A stretch of 64,000 nt of DNA, taken from positions 1,741,616 through 1,805,615 of the forward strand of contig NZ_CP024636.1 of assembly GCF_009728735.1 (NCBI RefSeq), in the 5' to 3' direction. Of this stretch, positions 1 through 8,044 are shown in pieces. The notes beneath the pieces are model-generated. The model did no database searches, was not told the DNA's origin, and saw only the letters and a list, made by a program, of their open reading frames with translations. Each line of letters starts with the position of its first letter. The stretch's first letter is position 1. The stretch comes from Pantoea phytobeneficialis. GTDB lineage: Bacteria; Pseudomonadota; Gammaproteobacteria; Enterobacterales; Enterobacteriaceae. A program made the position numbers and the translations under genes.

Positions 1-344
1 TGGCTGATGCGCTGGGCCAGGATGTTCAATGCCTGTTTGTTCCCGTGCAGTTTGCGCTCCAGTACCATCAGGCTCAGGGTGTAACGCGTTAATTCTGCAC
101 CGGCACCCTGGCGGCTGCTGCTGTTCAGCACCGCCATTAGCGTCTCCAGCCCGAGCCGCAGGTTGGCCTCATCATTGCCATACACCGCCAGCGTTGAGCC
201 GGGATTGAGATCAAGCAGGCTGCGCAGTGACACGCTCAGCGCGTCATTATTGCAGGTACCCTGATGCGCCAGCTGCTGCACCAGATGCGCAGCCTGGCAG
301 ACGCCCGCCAGTGCCAGCGTTATCTCATAATAGTTCTTAGCCAC
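1..344 (-). CDS. hflD: High frequency lysogenization protein HflD (partial, 3' end outside window)
   Basis: The N-terminal part of HflD, a peripheral inner-membrane protein that in E. coli interacts with phage lambda CII. The visible start reads [19 protein letters not shown], as in enterobacterial HflD. The start is GTG at 344 behind a good ribosome binding site (CAGGAG). The gene runs off the left edge, so only about 114 codons are seen. It lies 34 bp downstream of mnmA on the same strand, matching the E. coli mnmA-hflD-purB order, and is probably cotranscribed with mnmA. Confidence 0.93.
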   Translation of the reverse strand, partial: MAKNYYEITLALAGVCQAAHLVQQLAHQGTCNNDALSVSLRSLLDLNPGSTLAVYGNDEANLRLGLETLMAVLNSSSRQGAGAELTRYTLSLMVLERKLHGNKQALNILAQRIS

Positions 345-378
345 GGTTACTCCTGTATACGCGTCGGCAGCGCCGACC

Positions 379-1491
379 TTAGGCCGCTGTCCAGGGCAGA
401 CGCTGTTCAATAATGCCGCCACCCAGGCAAACGTCACCGAGGTAAAACACGGCAGACTGGCCCGGCGTGACAGCCGCAACCGGCTCATCAAAACGCACTT
501 CAATACGGTCATCGCCGTGCGGGATAATTTCGCACGGGATATCGGTCTGGCGGTAACGGGTTTTCACCGTGCAACGCAGCGGCGCGGTAATCGGTTGACG
601 ATCCACCCAATGCAACTGCTGGGCAATCAGCCCCACGGACATCAAACGCGGATGATCACCACCCTGCGCCACAATCAGACGGTTACGGGCGACGTCTTTA
701 TCGACCACGTACCAGGGATCGTCATTGCTTTCTTTACGACCACCAATGCCCAATCCTTTGCGCTGGCCCAGGGTGTGGTACATCAGGCCCTGATGCTCAC
801 CGACGATTTCGCCGTCAACGGTTTCAATCTCGCCCGGTTGAGCCGGGAGATAGCGACCAAGGAAATCGCGGAATTTGCGTTCGCCAATAAAGCAGATGCC
901 GGTGGAATCTTTTTTCTTCGCGGTGATCAGATCAAGCTGCTCGGCAATGCGACGCACTTCTGGTTTTTCCAGCTCACCCACCGGGAACAGGCTTTGCGCA
1001 ACCTGCTCATGGCTCAGGGTGTACAGGAAGTAACTCTGATCTTTATTGCCGTCGAGGCCGCGCAGCAGGCGGCTTTGGCCGTCAACATCCTGACGACGCA
1101 CATAGTGGCCGGTCGCGATAAAGTCAGCACCGAGATCTTCAGCGGCGAATTCGAGAAACGCTTTAAATTTGATCTCTTTGTTGCACAGAATATCGGGGTT
1201 CGGCGTACGGCCTGCTTTGTACTCTTCGAGGAAATGCTCAAAAACATTGTCCCAGTACTCGGCGGCAAAGTTAACTTTGTGCAATTTGATACCGAGTTTG
1301 TCACATACGGCCTGCGCATCAGCCAGGTCGTCAGCGGCAGTGCAATACTCCTCGCCGTCGTCTTCCTCCCAGTTCTTCATGAACAGGCCCTCGACCTGAT
1401 AACCCTGCTGTTGCAGTAACCAGGCGGAAACGGAAGAATCGACGCCGCCGGACATACCGACGATCACTTTTTTCTGGCTGTTGTCAGACAT
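379..1491 (-). CDS. mnmA: tRNA-specific 2-thiouridylase MnmA
   Basis: Cytoplasmic enzyme that thiolates U34 of tRNA(Lys/Glu/Gln) using ATP and sulfur from the IscS-Tus relay. The 370-residue protein (E. coli 368) has the PP-loop SGGVDSS near residues 14-20, and the two catalytic cysteines in NPDILCNKE (C103) and STGICFIGE (C200). The frame stays open upstream to 1620, but ATG 1491 gives the conserved [16 protein letters not shown] start and leaves a 38-bp gap from nudJ. It sits between nudJ and hflD as in E. coli. Confidence 0.97.
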   Translation of the reverse strand: MSDNSQKKVIVGMSGGVDSSVSAWLLQQQGYQVEGLFMKNWEEDDGEEYCTAADDLADAQAVCDKLGIKLHKVNFAAEYWDNVFEHFLEEYKAGRTPNPDILCNKEIKFKAFLEFAAEDLGADFIATGHYVRRQDVDGQSRLLRGLDGNKDQSYFLYTLSHEQVAQSLFPVGELEKPEVRRIAEQLDLITAKKKDSTGICFIGERKFRDFLGRYLPAQPGEIETVDGEIVGEHQGLMYHTLGQRKGLGIGGRKESNDDPWYVVDKDVARNRLIVAQGGDHPRLMSVGLIAQQLHWVDRQPITAPLRCTVKTRYRQTDIPCEIIPHGDDRIEVRFDEPVAAVTPGQSAVFYLGDVCLGGGIIEQRLPWTAA

Positions 1492-1529
1492 GACGCACTC
1501 TTGATTACGATAAAAACAGGCGGCGTATT

Positions 1530-2006
1530 CTAGCACGCGGAAGCCGGGTGCGCACCCTCGTGAAACGGCCACTGGAACGGAGCAACCAGTTGCAGAGGAT
1601 AGCGTGCCCCCTGTTGCCACAGCCGCACACTTTCCGCCACCAGCGGCGAACGCAGCTTATCGGCGCTGATAATCTGCTCTGGCGTCAGCCACCAGCAGCA
1701 ATCGATGTCATCGTCATGTGGCGTAGTGGCGACCATTTCTGCCAGATCCAGGCCAAACAGGAACCGCACAAAAGGCGTATTATCCGGGGCGATCCACTGC
1801 TGCACACCGAGAAAATAGTCCGGCGTGGCGGTGATGCCGGTCTCTTCAAACAGCTCGCGTTGTACCGCTTCCAACAGGGTTTCATCCGCTTCCAGATGAC
1901 CGGCGGGCTGATTCCAGGTAGCGCGGCCATTGACCTGTTCTTCCACCACCAGCAACTGACCTTGCGCCTGCACCAGACACGCCACCGTGACATGAGGTTT
2001 AAACAT
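1530..2006 (-). CDS. nudJ: Nudix phosphatase NudJ
   Basis: A 158-residue Nudix hydrolase (E. coli NudJ 153). In E. coli NudJ dephosphorylates HMP-PP and nucleoside di- and triphosphates. The Nudix box is intact around residues 38-60 (G-HLEAD-E...REL-EETGI). ATG 2006 is preceded by GGGAGGAT. Transcription runs toward mnmA, and rluE lies 16 bp upstream on the same strand, so rluE-nudJ-mnmA-hflD can form one operon. Confidence 0.94.
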   Translation of the reverse strand: MFKPHVTVACLVQAQGQLLVVEEQVNGRATWNQPAGHLEADETLLEAVQRELFEETGITATPDYFLGVQQWIAPDNTPFVRFLFGLDLAEMVATTPHDDDIDCCWWLTPEQIISADKLRSPLVAESVRLWQQGARYPLQLVAPFQWPFHEGAHPASAC

Positions 2007-2022
2007 CGATCCTCCCGGATTG

Positions 2023-2676
2023 TTAACCTGAAGTTATTGAAAATTGTGCGCTGATATCACGCCATTCGCCTGGCGCCAGATTATCCAGCTGATGTTCCCC
2101 CAAGGCATAGCGAATCAGGCGCAGGGTAGGGAAACCTATGTGTGCCGTCATGCGTCGCACCTGACGGTTACGCCCTTCATATAAGGTGATCTTTAACCAA
2201 CTGGTGGGGATAGCTTTGCGTTCGCGAATCGGCGGCTGGCGTGGCCACAGCCATTCCGGCTCGGCGACGCACTCGACACCGGCAGGCAGGGTGGGGCCAT
2301 CATTCAGCGTCACGCCCGTGCGCAGGCGGGATAAATCTGATTCCTGCGGTTCGCCTTCCACCTGCACAAAATAGATTTTTCCGGTTCGCTTACCGGGCTG
2401 TGTTAACTGCGCCTGGAGTGCGCCATCATTGGTTAACACCATCAGCCCTTCGCTGTCGCGATCGAGGCGGCCTGCGGCGTAGACGTCGGTAACGGGCACG
2501 AAATCCTTGAGGGTGCGGCGTCCGGCCTCATCGCTAAATTGCGGTAAAACATCGAAAGGTTTGTTAAAGAGTATGACGCGTACCGGGCCTTTGGGCCGCG
2601 TATCACGGCGGACAGGCTTACGTGCCGGGCCGCTGAATCGTTTATCCTGGTGAATTCGTTGAGAAGTTTTTCGCAT
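2023..2676 (-). CDS. rluE: 23S rRNA pseudouridine(2457) synthase RluE
   Basis: Pseudouridine synthase of the RsuA/RluB/E/F family, which modifies U2457 of 23S rRNA. The catalytic Asp is in [13 protein letters not shown] (D72) and the family segment [11 protein letters not shown] is present near the C-terminus. Starting at ATG 2676 gives 217 residues, the E. coli length. An upstream in-frame TTG at 2697 abuts a TATAAT box (2705-2710) and would fall at the probable transcription start, so it was not chosen. The basic N-terminal tail is usual for RluE. Divergent from icd. Confidence 0.95.
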   Translation of the reverse strand: MRKTSQRIHQDKRFSGPARKPVRRDTRPKGPVRVILFNKPFDVLPQFSDEAGRRTLKDFVPVTDVYAAGRLDRDSEGLMVLTNDGALQAQLTQPGKRTGKIYFVQVEGEPQESDLSRLRTGVTLNDGPTLPAGVECVAEPEWLWPRQPPIRERKAIPTSWLKITLYEGRNRQVRRMTAHIGFPTLRLIRYALGEHQLDNLAPGEWRDISAQFSITSG

Positions 2677-2704
2677 GGGCTTTGCAGTCGGTGACAATCA
2701 GCGC

Positions 2705-2710
2705 ATTATA
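2705..2710 (-). promoter_or_regulatory. -10 element (TATAAT) of the rluE-nudJ-mnmA-hflD promoter
   Basis: On the minus strand the sequence reads TTATAATGCG, a consensus -10 hexamer 29 bp upstream of the rluE ATG. No good -35 is seen at 17 bp. It helps decide the rluE start because the alternative TTG lies only 7 bp downstream of the box. Confidence 0.5.
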
Positions 2711-2807
2711 ACGCGAAACTGCGGTGATTGGCGCGGCGGAAATATTCAAGTAGTATTGACGCGCATCTTACAAATCATTAACAAAAAATCGCTCGAAGGA
2801 GAGGTTA

Positions 2808-4058
2808 ATGGAAAGCAAAGTAGTTGTTCCGGCGGAAGGTCAGAAAATCACCCTGGATCAGGGCAAACTGGTAGTACCTAATAACCCGATCATCCCCTAC
2901 ATTGAAGGTGACGGCATCGGTGTTGACGTTTCGCCTGTGATGCTGAAAGTGGTTGATGCCGCTGTGAAGAAAGCCTACAACGGCGAGCGAAAAATTTCCT
3001 GGATGGAAATTTACACCGGTGAGAAATCAGTAGAACTCTACGGCCAGGACGTCTGGCTGCCGCAGGAAACCCTCGATTTAATCAAAGAATATCGCGTTGC
3101 CATCAAAGGCCCGCTGACTACCCCGGTTGGTGGCGGTATTCGTTCTCTGAACGTTGCGCTGCGTCAGGAGCTGGACCTCTACGTATGTCTGCGTCCGGTA
3201 CGCTATTACAAAGGCACCCCGAGCCCGGTAAAACGTCCTGAAGATACCGACATGGTGATCTTCCGTGAAAACTCCGAAGATATCTATGCCGGTATCGAGT
3301 GGAAAGCCGGTACGCCGGAAGCGGACAAAGTGATCAAGTTCCTGCGTGAAGAGATGGGCGTGAAGAAAATTCGCTTCCCGCAGCAGTGTGGCATCGGCGT
3401 GAAGCCGTGTTCAGAAGAAGGCACCAAACGTCTGGTGCGTGCCGCAGTGGAATACACCATCACTAACGATCGTGACTCCCTGACCCTGGTGCACAAAGGC
3501 AACATCATGAAGTTCACCGAAGGTTCTTTCAAAGACTGGGGCTATCAGCTGGTGAAAGAAGAGTTCGGCGGCGAACTGATCGATGGCGGTCCGTGGATGA
3601 AGTTCAAAAACCCGAACACCGGCAAAGAGATCATCGTGAAAGACGTCATCGCTGACGCCTTCCTGCAACAGATCCTGCTGCGTCCGGCAGAGTACGACGT
3701 GATCGCCTGTATGAACCTGAACGGTGACTACATCTCTGACGCCCTGGCGGCGCAGGTTGGCGGTATCGGTATCGCACCGGGTGCCAACATCGGTGACGAA
3801 TGTGCGCTGTTCGAAGCGACCCACGGTACTGCACCGAAATATGCGGGTCAGGATAAAGTGAACCCAGGTTCCGTTATCCTCTCCGCTGAGATGATGCTGC
3901 GCCATCTGGAGTGGTTCGAAGCCGCAGACCTGATTGTTAAAGGCATGGAAGGCGCTATCGCCAACAAAACCGTGACCTATGACTTCGAACGTCTGATGGA
4001 AGGCGCTAAGCTGCTGAAATGTTCAGAGTTTGGTGACGCGATTATCGCGAATATGTAA
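2808..4058 (+). CDS. icd: NADP-dependent isocitrate dehydrogenase
   Basis: TCA-cycle enzyme that oxidatively decarboxylates isocitrate to 2-oxoglutarate with NADP+. The protein has 416 residues, the same as E. coli Icd, and is near-identical in recall over most of its length. The regulatory serine phosphorylated by AceK is in GGGIRSLNV (S113), and the active-site Tyr is Y160 ([12 protein letters not shown]). ATG 2808 follows GGAGAGG. The 3' end is intact ([12 protein letters not shown]). This end is the e14 prophage insertion site in E. coli, and accessory DNA follows here too, but no integrase or att duplication is visible. Confidence 0.98.
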   Translation: MESKVVVPAEGQKITLDQGKLVVPNNPIIPYIEGDGIGVDVSPVMLKVVDAAVKKAYNGERKISWMEIYTGEKSVELYGQDVWLPQETLDLIKEYRVAIKGPLTTPVGGGIRSLNVALRQELDLYVCLRPVRYYKGTPSPVKRPEDTDMVIFRENSEDIYAGIEWKAGTPEADKVIKFLREEMGVKKIRFPQQCGIGVKPCSEEGTKRLVRAAVEYTITNDRDSLTLVHKGNIMKFTEGSFKDWGYQLVKEEFGGELIDGGPWMKFKNPNTGKEIIVKDVIADAFLQQILLRPAEYDVIACMNLNGDYISDALAAQVGGIGIAPGANIGDECALFEATHGTAPKYAGQDKVNPGSVILSAEMMLRHLEWFEAADLIVKGMEGAIANKTVTYDFERLMEGAKLLKCSEFGDAIIANM

Positions 4059-4082
4059 TCTGCCTTAGCGGGTAGAGTGCAA

Positions 4083-4110
4083 AACGGGAGCCAATGGCTC
4101 CCGTTTTTGT
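4083..4110 (+). terminator. Rho-independent terminator after icd
   Basis: ACGGGAGCC-AAT-GGCTCCCGT followed by TTTTTG, 25 bp after the icd stop. The stem is preceded by AAA, so it may also act on the opposite strand. Confidence 0.9.
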
Positions 4111-4263
4111 TGGTGCGGCATGCATTTGTGAAGAAACTAAAGGTCACTGAGGGAATGGTCATGATAAAACTCATGTTGGCAGAAGGTATTGTGGAAGGCT
4201 GTCTGTTGATGTTTGATGTAAAACTGGAAATGGACAACTTGCTTTAGAATTAGTATGCCACAA

Positions 4264-4276
4264 CCCACTTAGTGGG
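4264..4276 (-). terminator. Small hairpin downstream of the 130-aa membrane protein
   Basis: CCCAC-TTA-GTGGG, a perfect short stem about 30 bp past the stop of the minus-strand membrane gene, with only a weak T-rich flank. The rest of 4111-4305 is AT-rich and holds only a 30-codon frame from 4159 without coding character. Confidence 0.35.
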
Positions 4277-4305
4277 CTGTTTGTCCCGACGATAAAGCAT
4301 GCAGA

Positions 4306-4698
4306 CTATGGGAATAATCTGTCCTTTGCCTCCAGAAAAACCGCAAGAAGCATGAGGAAGGAATAGCAAACCGTGCAAATTATTAATAAACCTTTGAAGA
4401 CCGGTAACCAGGACATTAATTTGATAGTGTCATTATCCGGAAAGGGGTATACATCGCTGGCTTTCTCAACAAACAGTATGTTCTTCCTGTTCTTTAGTCG
4501 AAGGAAAAAGTAAGCCATAAGTGGTGCGCCAAAAAAACCTACCATGCAGCTAAATGAGTACGGAGCAGGAAACGTATATTTTCTTTGGAAGCGATTCAAT
4601 AATTCGTAGTACTTGGGCCTGTTGATTGCATACCAGATGATTGAGGCGATAAAAGCCAGGCTGGCAACAATGATAATGGCGATTACAAAAATTTTCAT
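4306..4698 (-). CDS. Small inner-membrane protein, candidate immunity protein of an adjacent toxin remnant
   Basis: An unrecognised 130-residue protein with three likely membrane segments (about 3-25, 46-66 and 95-118) and a charged tail. ATG 4698 lies 46 bp downstream of the wrecked toxin-like gene on the same strand. Effector-then-membrane-protein order and membrane topology fit an immunity protein against a pore-forming toxin. That role is inferred from context, not homology. The frame is intact although the toxin is destroyed, which would be expected if immunity is still selected. AT-rich compared with icd. Confidence 0.5.
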   Translation of the reverse strand: MKIFVIAIIIVASLAFIASIIWYAINRPKYYELLNRFQRKYTFPAPYSFSCMVGFFGAPLMAYFFLRLKNRKNILFVEKASDVYPFPDNDTIKLMSWLPVFKGLLIICTVCYSFLMLLAVFLEAKDRLFP

Positions 4699-4744
4699 TT
4701 GCTGTCAGATGTCCAGGTGTTTGTATATTGAATCCATAATCAAG

Positions 4745-5442
4745 TCAGCTGCGGAACTTCCAGCCAAACGTTGACCACTCATGAACGATCGAGCGGCTTG
4801 AAAGGTTTAATGCTCTGCGCATATCTTCGTAAGGCCGAAGTTTAAGATCATAACGGTTTAGAGACTTGAGAAGGGGTTTATTTACCAGTTCTTTCAGTTG
4901 GTTCAATAGCTGATTGCGCTCCACAAAAATTGCTGACTTATAAGGGTGCCTTGTGTGCGGAAGTGATTTTGGTAGCTGCCCTCGATTTTCTACAGGGTCT
5001 GTTCTATAGAGGAATAGTATTTTTCGCCTGCATCTCCTACAGTACCGAAAATCTTGTCTCCGGCATTTGTCAGGCCCGCGATAACTCCGTAATACTTCTG
5101 CATGAAACTGGCTTCTTCTGTGCTGACTCCGTTCAAAGCCTGGTTTATTTTTGTTTTGGCTTGCCTGAGTGCTGACAGTGCCTGCAAAGTCATTGGTGCT
5201 GGTGTATCAGGATCGGCAACAATCAATATCTGCCCGGGCTTTAACCAGGGTGTATCAGTATTCATTCTCATGAACATCTGAGCAGCTGGAGTGCGGGTAT
5301 CTCTGAACAGTTCTCTGGCCTGATAATCAAGTGACCCAGGCCGCTCGACAATACAATAGCCCGGGGCCATATTACGTGCCATGCATCCATTCTCCGTCGG
5401 TTGTCGTATGTATGGCGGTGCCACGTTCAATGCCATACTCAA
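4745..5442 (-). pseudogene. Remnant of a LysM-like, toxin/effector-type gene (nonsense, frameshift and C-terminal truncation)
   Basis: The open part (4990-5442, 150 aa) begins MSMALNVAPPYIRQPTENG and carries a LysM-like segment WLKPGQILIVADP, then a helical region (ALRQAKTKINQAL...NAGDKIFGTVGDAGEKYYSS). It stops at TAG (4990-4992) where CAG would keep the frame. The same frame reads on for 28 codons, and after an apparent one-base loss in a T run (4925-4929) a second frame continues as FVERNQLLNQLKELVNKPLL...LNLSSRSIVHEWS before a stop at 4745. I recall this layout from enterobacterial candidate type VI effectors with a glycine-rich membrane-inserting C-terminus, which is missing here. The family assignment is from memory. 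Confidence 0.6.
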
Positions 5443-5679
5443 AAATTTCTAATTAATAGTAAATAATTCTCCTGCGTTAGGCAAAAACTGTTGTAGCCAG
5501 TTACAAGTGGTCACTTAGACATGCAGCTAAAACAGCGGAACCCTGCCAAATGGCGGGGTTATTTGCTATCGAGGTCCGCAATTTCGTTGTGAGTGTGATA
5601 TATATGGTTCCAACACTCTTTAATGGCCGAAATAGTTCCTGAACGGGTGTTTTAGTTTTGAATTAAATAATTTCGTGGC
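5443..5679. other. AT-rich intergenic stretch with one hairpin
   Basis: No coding potential seen. A hairpin AACCCTGCC-AAAT-GGCGGGGTT followed by ATTTG lies at 5539-5560 and may be a weak terminator. Confidence 0.4.
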
Positions 5680-5865
5680 TTAACTTTTTTGTGACCCATC
5701 ATAGTTCATTATTGCATCGGCAATGATTGTCCCTTGGGAAACACCCTTCTCCCGGGCCAGTAACTCTATCTTCTCGATGGCAGTCAAAGAGAGTTTATAG
5801 GTTTTAGGTTTAAATCCACGCTTCTCATCGCTGCGTTTCTGAATGCTACTTGCTGATTGAATCAT
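5680..5865 (-). CDS. Small ribbon-helix-helix-type protein (orphan, antitoxin- or plasmid-regulator-like)
   Basis: 61 residues. A basic N-terminus (SSIQKRSDEKRGFKPKTY) leads into KLSLTAIEKIELLAREKGVSQGTIIADAIMNY, which fits the beta-strand/helix/helix pattern of CopG/Arc DNA-binding proteins. ATG 5865 is preceded by AAGGG. No toxin partner lies next to it, so a toxin-antitoxin role is not supported. Probably a regulator left from mobile DNA. Confidence 0.5.
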   Translation of the reverse strand: MIQSASSIQKRSDEKRGFKPKTYKLSLTAIEKIELLAREKGVSQGTIIADAIMNYDGSQKS

Positions 5866-6515
5866 ATTATAACCCTTATGAGGTGGCGCGAAATCAGGCG
5901 GTAATCATTATCAATTAGATTGGCTTAAATCATCATGGCGATGCCTATATAAACCATCCCAAGTGAGACCTAACTATAGCTTTCAAATTTAGAATTGGCT
6001 TGGCTTTAATGAGGTTTTGTTGATGAGATTTATTGCTGTTAAAAATCTATTTTTTCAATAATGTGCGTGATTGTTCTCTTAATCACAATTTCTAAAAACA
6101 TCATTAATGTTGTAAGTGTTAAGGGCCAAAGGAAGAAGACTTAAGTTTTCTTCCGTAATTCATAAGCCCCTGTGGTTGACGAACCGAGAAATTAATTGCC
6201 GGTGCGCGTCGGGGTTTTCATTATCAGAGGGCGCATATGTGTGCTCTTGTTCATTTTTACCCTTTCAATAACTAAGCCAGTGTGAGTGATGTACATAAGC
6301 AACGCTGAGGTAACTATTCTTTGATACTACAGGCAGCACCGATCGTAACCACGGAGGTTAGAGGCCATGAAAATGTCAGCAACTGGCTGCTCCTGAGTCT
6401 GTCACTCAAACACACGATACTTTTGTTACAAAACGCCGTCACGGAATGCTGATCTTCAGGGTGCAGATGCGTTACCCTCTTGGCCCTCTTTGAGTTGTTG
6501 CGTAGGTATGCTGTT
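5866..6515. other. 650-bp AT-rich gap without a convincing gene
   Basis: Contains a palindrome GTGATT-N8-AATCAC (6067-6086), a segment at 6261-6310 that recurs in diverged form at 7281-7328, and a GGAGG-preceded ATG frame of 8 codons near 6367. Frames on either strand here look like noise. Confidence 0.4.
6067..6086. promoter_or_regulatory. Palindrome GTGATT-N8-AATCAC, possible operator
   Basis: A perfect 6+6 inverted repeat in AT-rich DNA between the ribbon-helix-helix gene and the lipoprotein gene. No known factor is assigned. Confidence 0.25.
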
Positions 6516-7145
6516 TTGAAACGTTGGGTTTTACTGATTTTTGCTTTTGTTTTATCAAGTTGCACCGGACACGGTTCAACGGAGACGGTACTGAAATCTA
6601 AACAGCCGTCAGGTCCCTTACTCAAGAACGATGATCCCTATGTGCCGCTGGAAAGCGCTGATTTGAGTAGGCTGCCGACCGAACTTGAGCCAGTTTCCCG
6701 AGAGATAATGACATTGAATCCCATGATCAAACTCTCAGCGAAAAGAAATCCGGCCGAGGCAAAAGTCATGACTCCCGCGGAGTTTCCGGTTTCACTCCTT
6801 TTCAGCTCAGTAGAAACAGACATTTCGAATTGCGAAAGGTACAGCCAGGGCAAAATACGTCTGCAATGCCGGAACCTTGCCTACACGGCTGTTCGTGATT
6901 TCGTGTCGATGATGCGCGACAGTCGAATAAACGCCTATCTCAAGCAGGCCGTGATAGATGACCTTAAAAGCGATCATTATCTGAACCTGTTTAACGCCTC
7001 CCGGTTAGCGTATGAAGTGGCGGAGAGCTGTAAGCAGAAGCACCAGGGCGGCTATGTGCGCCTTTACTGGCACGCCGTGCCGTGCAATGGTCAAGGCGAT
7101 AAACTGTCTTTCATGGATGCCCGTCGCAAAAAGTTGATTAATTAA
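6516..7145 (+). CDS. Hypothetical lipoprotein
   Basis: Unrecognised 209-residue protein. A TTG at 6516 gives a short basic N-terminus, a hydrophobic stretch and a lipobox (VLSSC, Cys16), so the mature protein would be lipidated in the envelope. The frame extends to TTG 6480, but that would bury the signal. The mature part has a central pair of cysteines (NCERYSQGKIRLQCRNL) and later ones (AESCKQKH, AVPCNGQ) that could form disulfides. No neighbour indicates a function. Confidence 0.55.
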   Translation: MKRWVLLIFAFVLSSCTGHGSTETVLKSKQPSGPLLKNDDPYVPLESADLSRLPTELEPVSREIMTLNPMIKLSAKRNPAEAKVMTPAEFPVSLLFSSVETDISNCERYSQGKIRLQCRNLAYTAVRDFVSMMRDSRINAYLKQAVIDDLKSDHYLNLFNASRLAYEVAESCKQKHQGGYVRLYWHAVPCNGQGDKLSFMDARRKKLIN

Positions 7146-7474
7146 TCCAGTCCCCATGTCATGGTGAGCCGCTGACAGAATGACCACACTTTTGAGTAAA
7201 GTGATAATTATTTAGCTAATAATAAGCATGGCAATAAAAGTTAAGTTTTTAGCGCGGATTTTTGAGATGATTCTTATGCCCCTTCAAGAGCTAAGCCATT
7301 GCGAGTGCCGGAGATAAGCGCCGGGTGGGGCATTACCTCTTCTCTGGCGAGGCGACAAATCGCGCCGCCACGATCCATCCGCAAAATTTTGAGCCAGTTA
7401 ACATACACAGACAACATTTCGTGTCATCTCGCGTACAAACCGCTATCGTCAGCGCTCATCTAAAGGAGGGTACG
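7146..7474. other. Intergenic stretch, about 330 bp, no gene seen
   Basis: AT-rich first half. The second half carries the diverged copy (7281-7328) of the 6261-6310 segment, about 150 bp upstream of the next small gene. Confidence 0.4.
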
Positions 7475-7672
7475 ATGCAGGGCGTGATGAAATTTGTTAA
7501 AGGCTGGCTGCTGTTTTCGCTGCTATGGGGCATTTTTATGTGGTTCGTCTCCTGGCAGAGTCAAGGCAAAGAACCTGGCATGGCGGTAGTCATGAGCCTG
7601 TATGCAGGCTTGATCTACCAGGCCTTGATAACCATGGTGGCGCGCTATAAGGCACGTAAATCACAGGCATAA
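7475..7672 (+). CDS. Small two-helix inner-membrane protein, unknown
   Basis: 65 residues beginning MQGVMKFVKGWLLFSLLWG. ATG 7475 follows a strong AAGGAGGG site at 7463-7470, which decides this start over the open frame reaching 7325. Two membrane segments (about 8-24 and 37-55) are followed by a basic cytoplasmic tail (RYKARKSQA). Not recognised. Confidence 0.6.
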   Translation: MQGVMKFVKGWLLFSLLWGIFMWFVSWQSQGKEPGMAVVMSLYAGLIYQALITMVARYKARKSQA

Positions 7673-7782
7673 TTGTTCGCATCTGCTCAATGCTGCCCAC
7701 GTAGCTTTGCGTGGCGCTGACATTAATTTGCATCGGTTCAGGCACGCTGGTCGCACTTTTGGATCATTGTGCAGGTGAGTTG

Positions 7783-7986
7783 ATGATGAGGAAGATGCCG
7801 CTGGCCGCGTGGTTTTTTCTGCTGTTGTCGTTTGGGTCATGCGCGCAACCGTTACCAGGGCCGCCACATATGCATGCATACAGTGGCCGCCACCTTGATG
7901 CCGGCAACAGTGGCATAGCGGATGTGGCGGAAACGCCGGATGAACACATCCAGGAGCGGCGGGATGAGGTGGGGTACCACCAATAA
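7783..7986 (+). CDS. Small secreted protein or lipoprotein, unknown
   Basis: 67 residues from ATG 7783 (MMRKMPLAAWFFLLLSFGSCAQP). A basic N-terminus and hydrophobic core end in GSC, a weak lipobox, so either lipidation or ordinary signal cleavage is possible. The mature part is short, polar and His-rich (PHMHAYSGRHLDAG). No family recognised. The stop is next to the chitinase terminator. Confidence 0.4.
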   Translation: MMRKMPLAAWFFLLLSFGSCAQPLPGPPHMHAYSGRHLDAGNSGIADVAETPDEHIQERRDEVGYHQ

Positions 7987-7988
7987 AA

Positions 7989-8016
7989 AAGCTGCGGTAG
8001 ACGCTACCGCAGCTTA
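7989..8016 (-). terminator. Terminator of the chitinase gene
   Basis: AGCTGCGGTAG-ACG-CTACCGCAGCT. On the minus strand it is followed by TTTTTTATTG, a good intrinsic terminator about 30 bp after the chitinase stop. Confidence 0.85.
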
Positions 8017-8044
8017 GGTCATGATTAAGCGAGTTGCTGCTTAA

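Noticed and set aside
517..1419. A 300-codon frame antisense to mnmA
   Set aside because: Shadow of mnmA, which has all its catalytic motifs on the opposite strand.
3411..3905. A 164-codon frame antisense to icd
   Set aside because: Shadow of a highly conserved coding gene; no start signal or family resemblance.
5680..5865. Antitoxin of a toxin-antitoxin pair
   Set aside because: The ribbon-helix-helix pattern fits, but no toxin-sized gene flanks it in the right orientation.
4110..7990. An e14-like prophage at icd
   Set aside because: No integrase, excisionase, structural phage gene or repeated icd end is visible.
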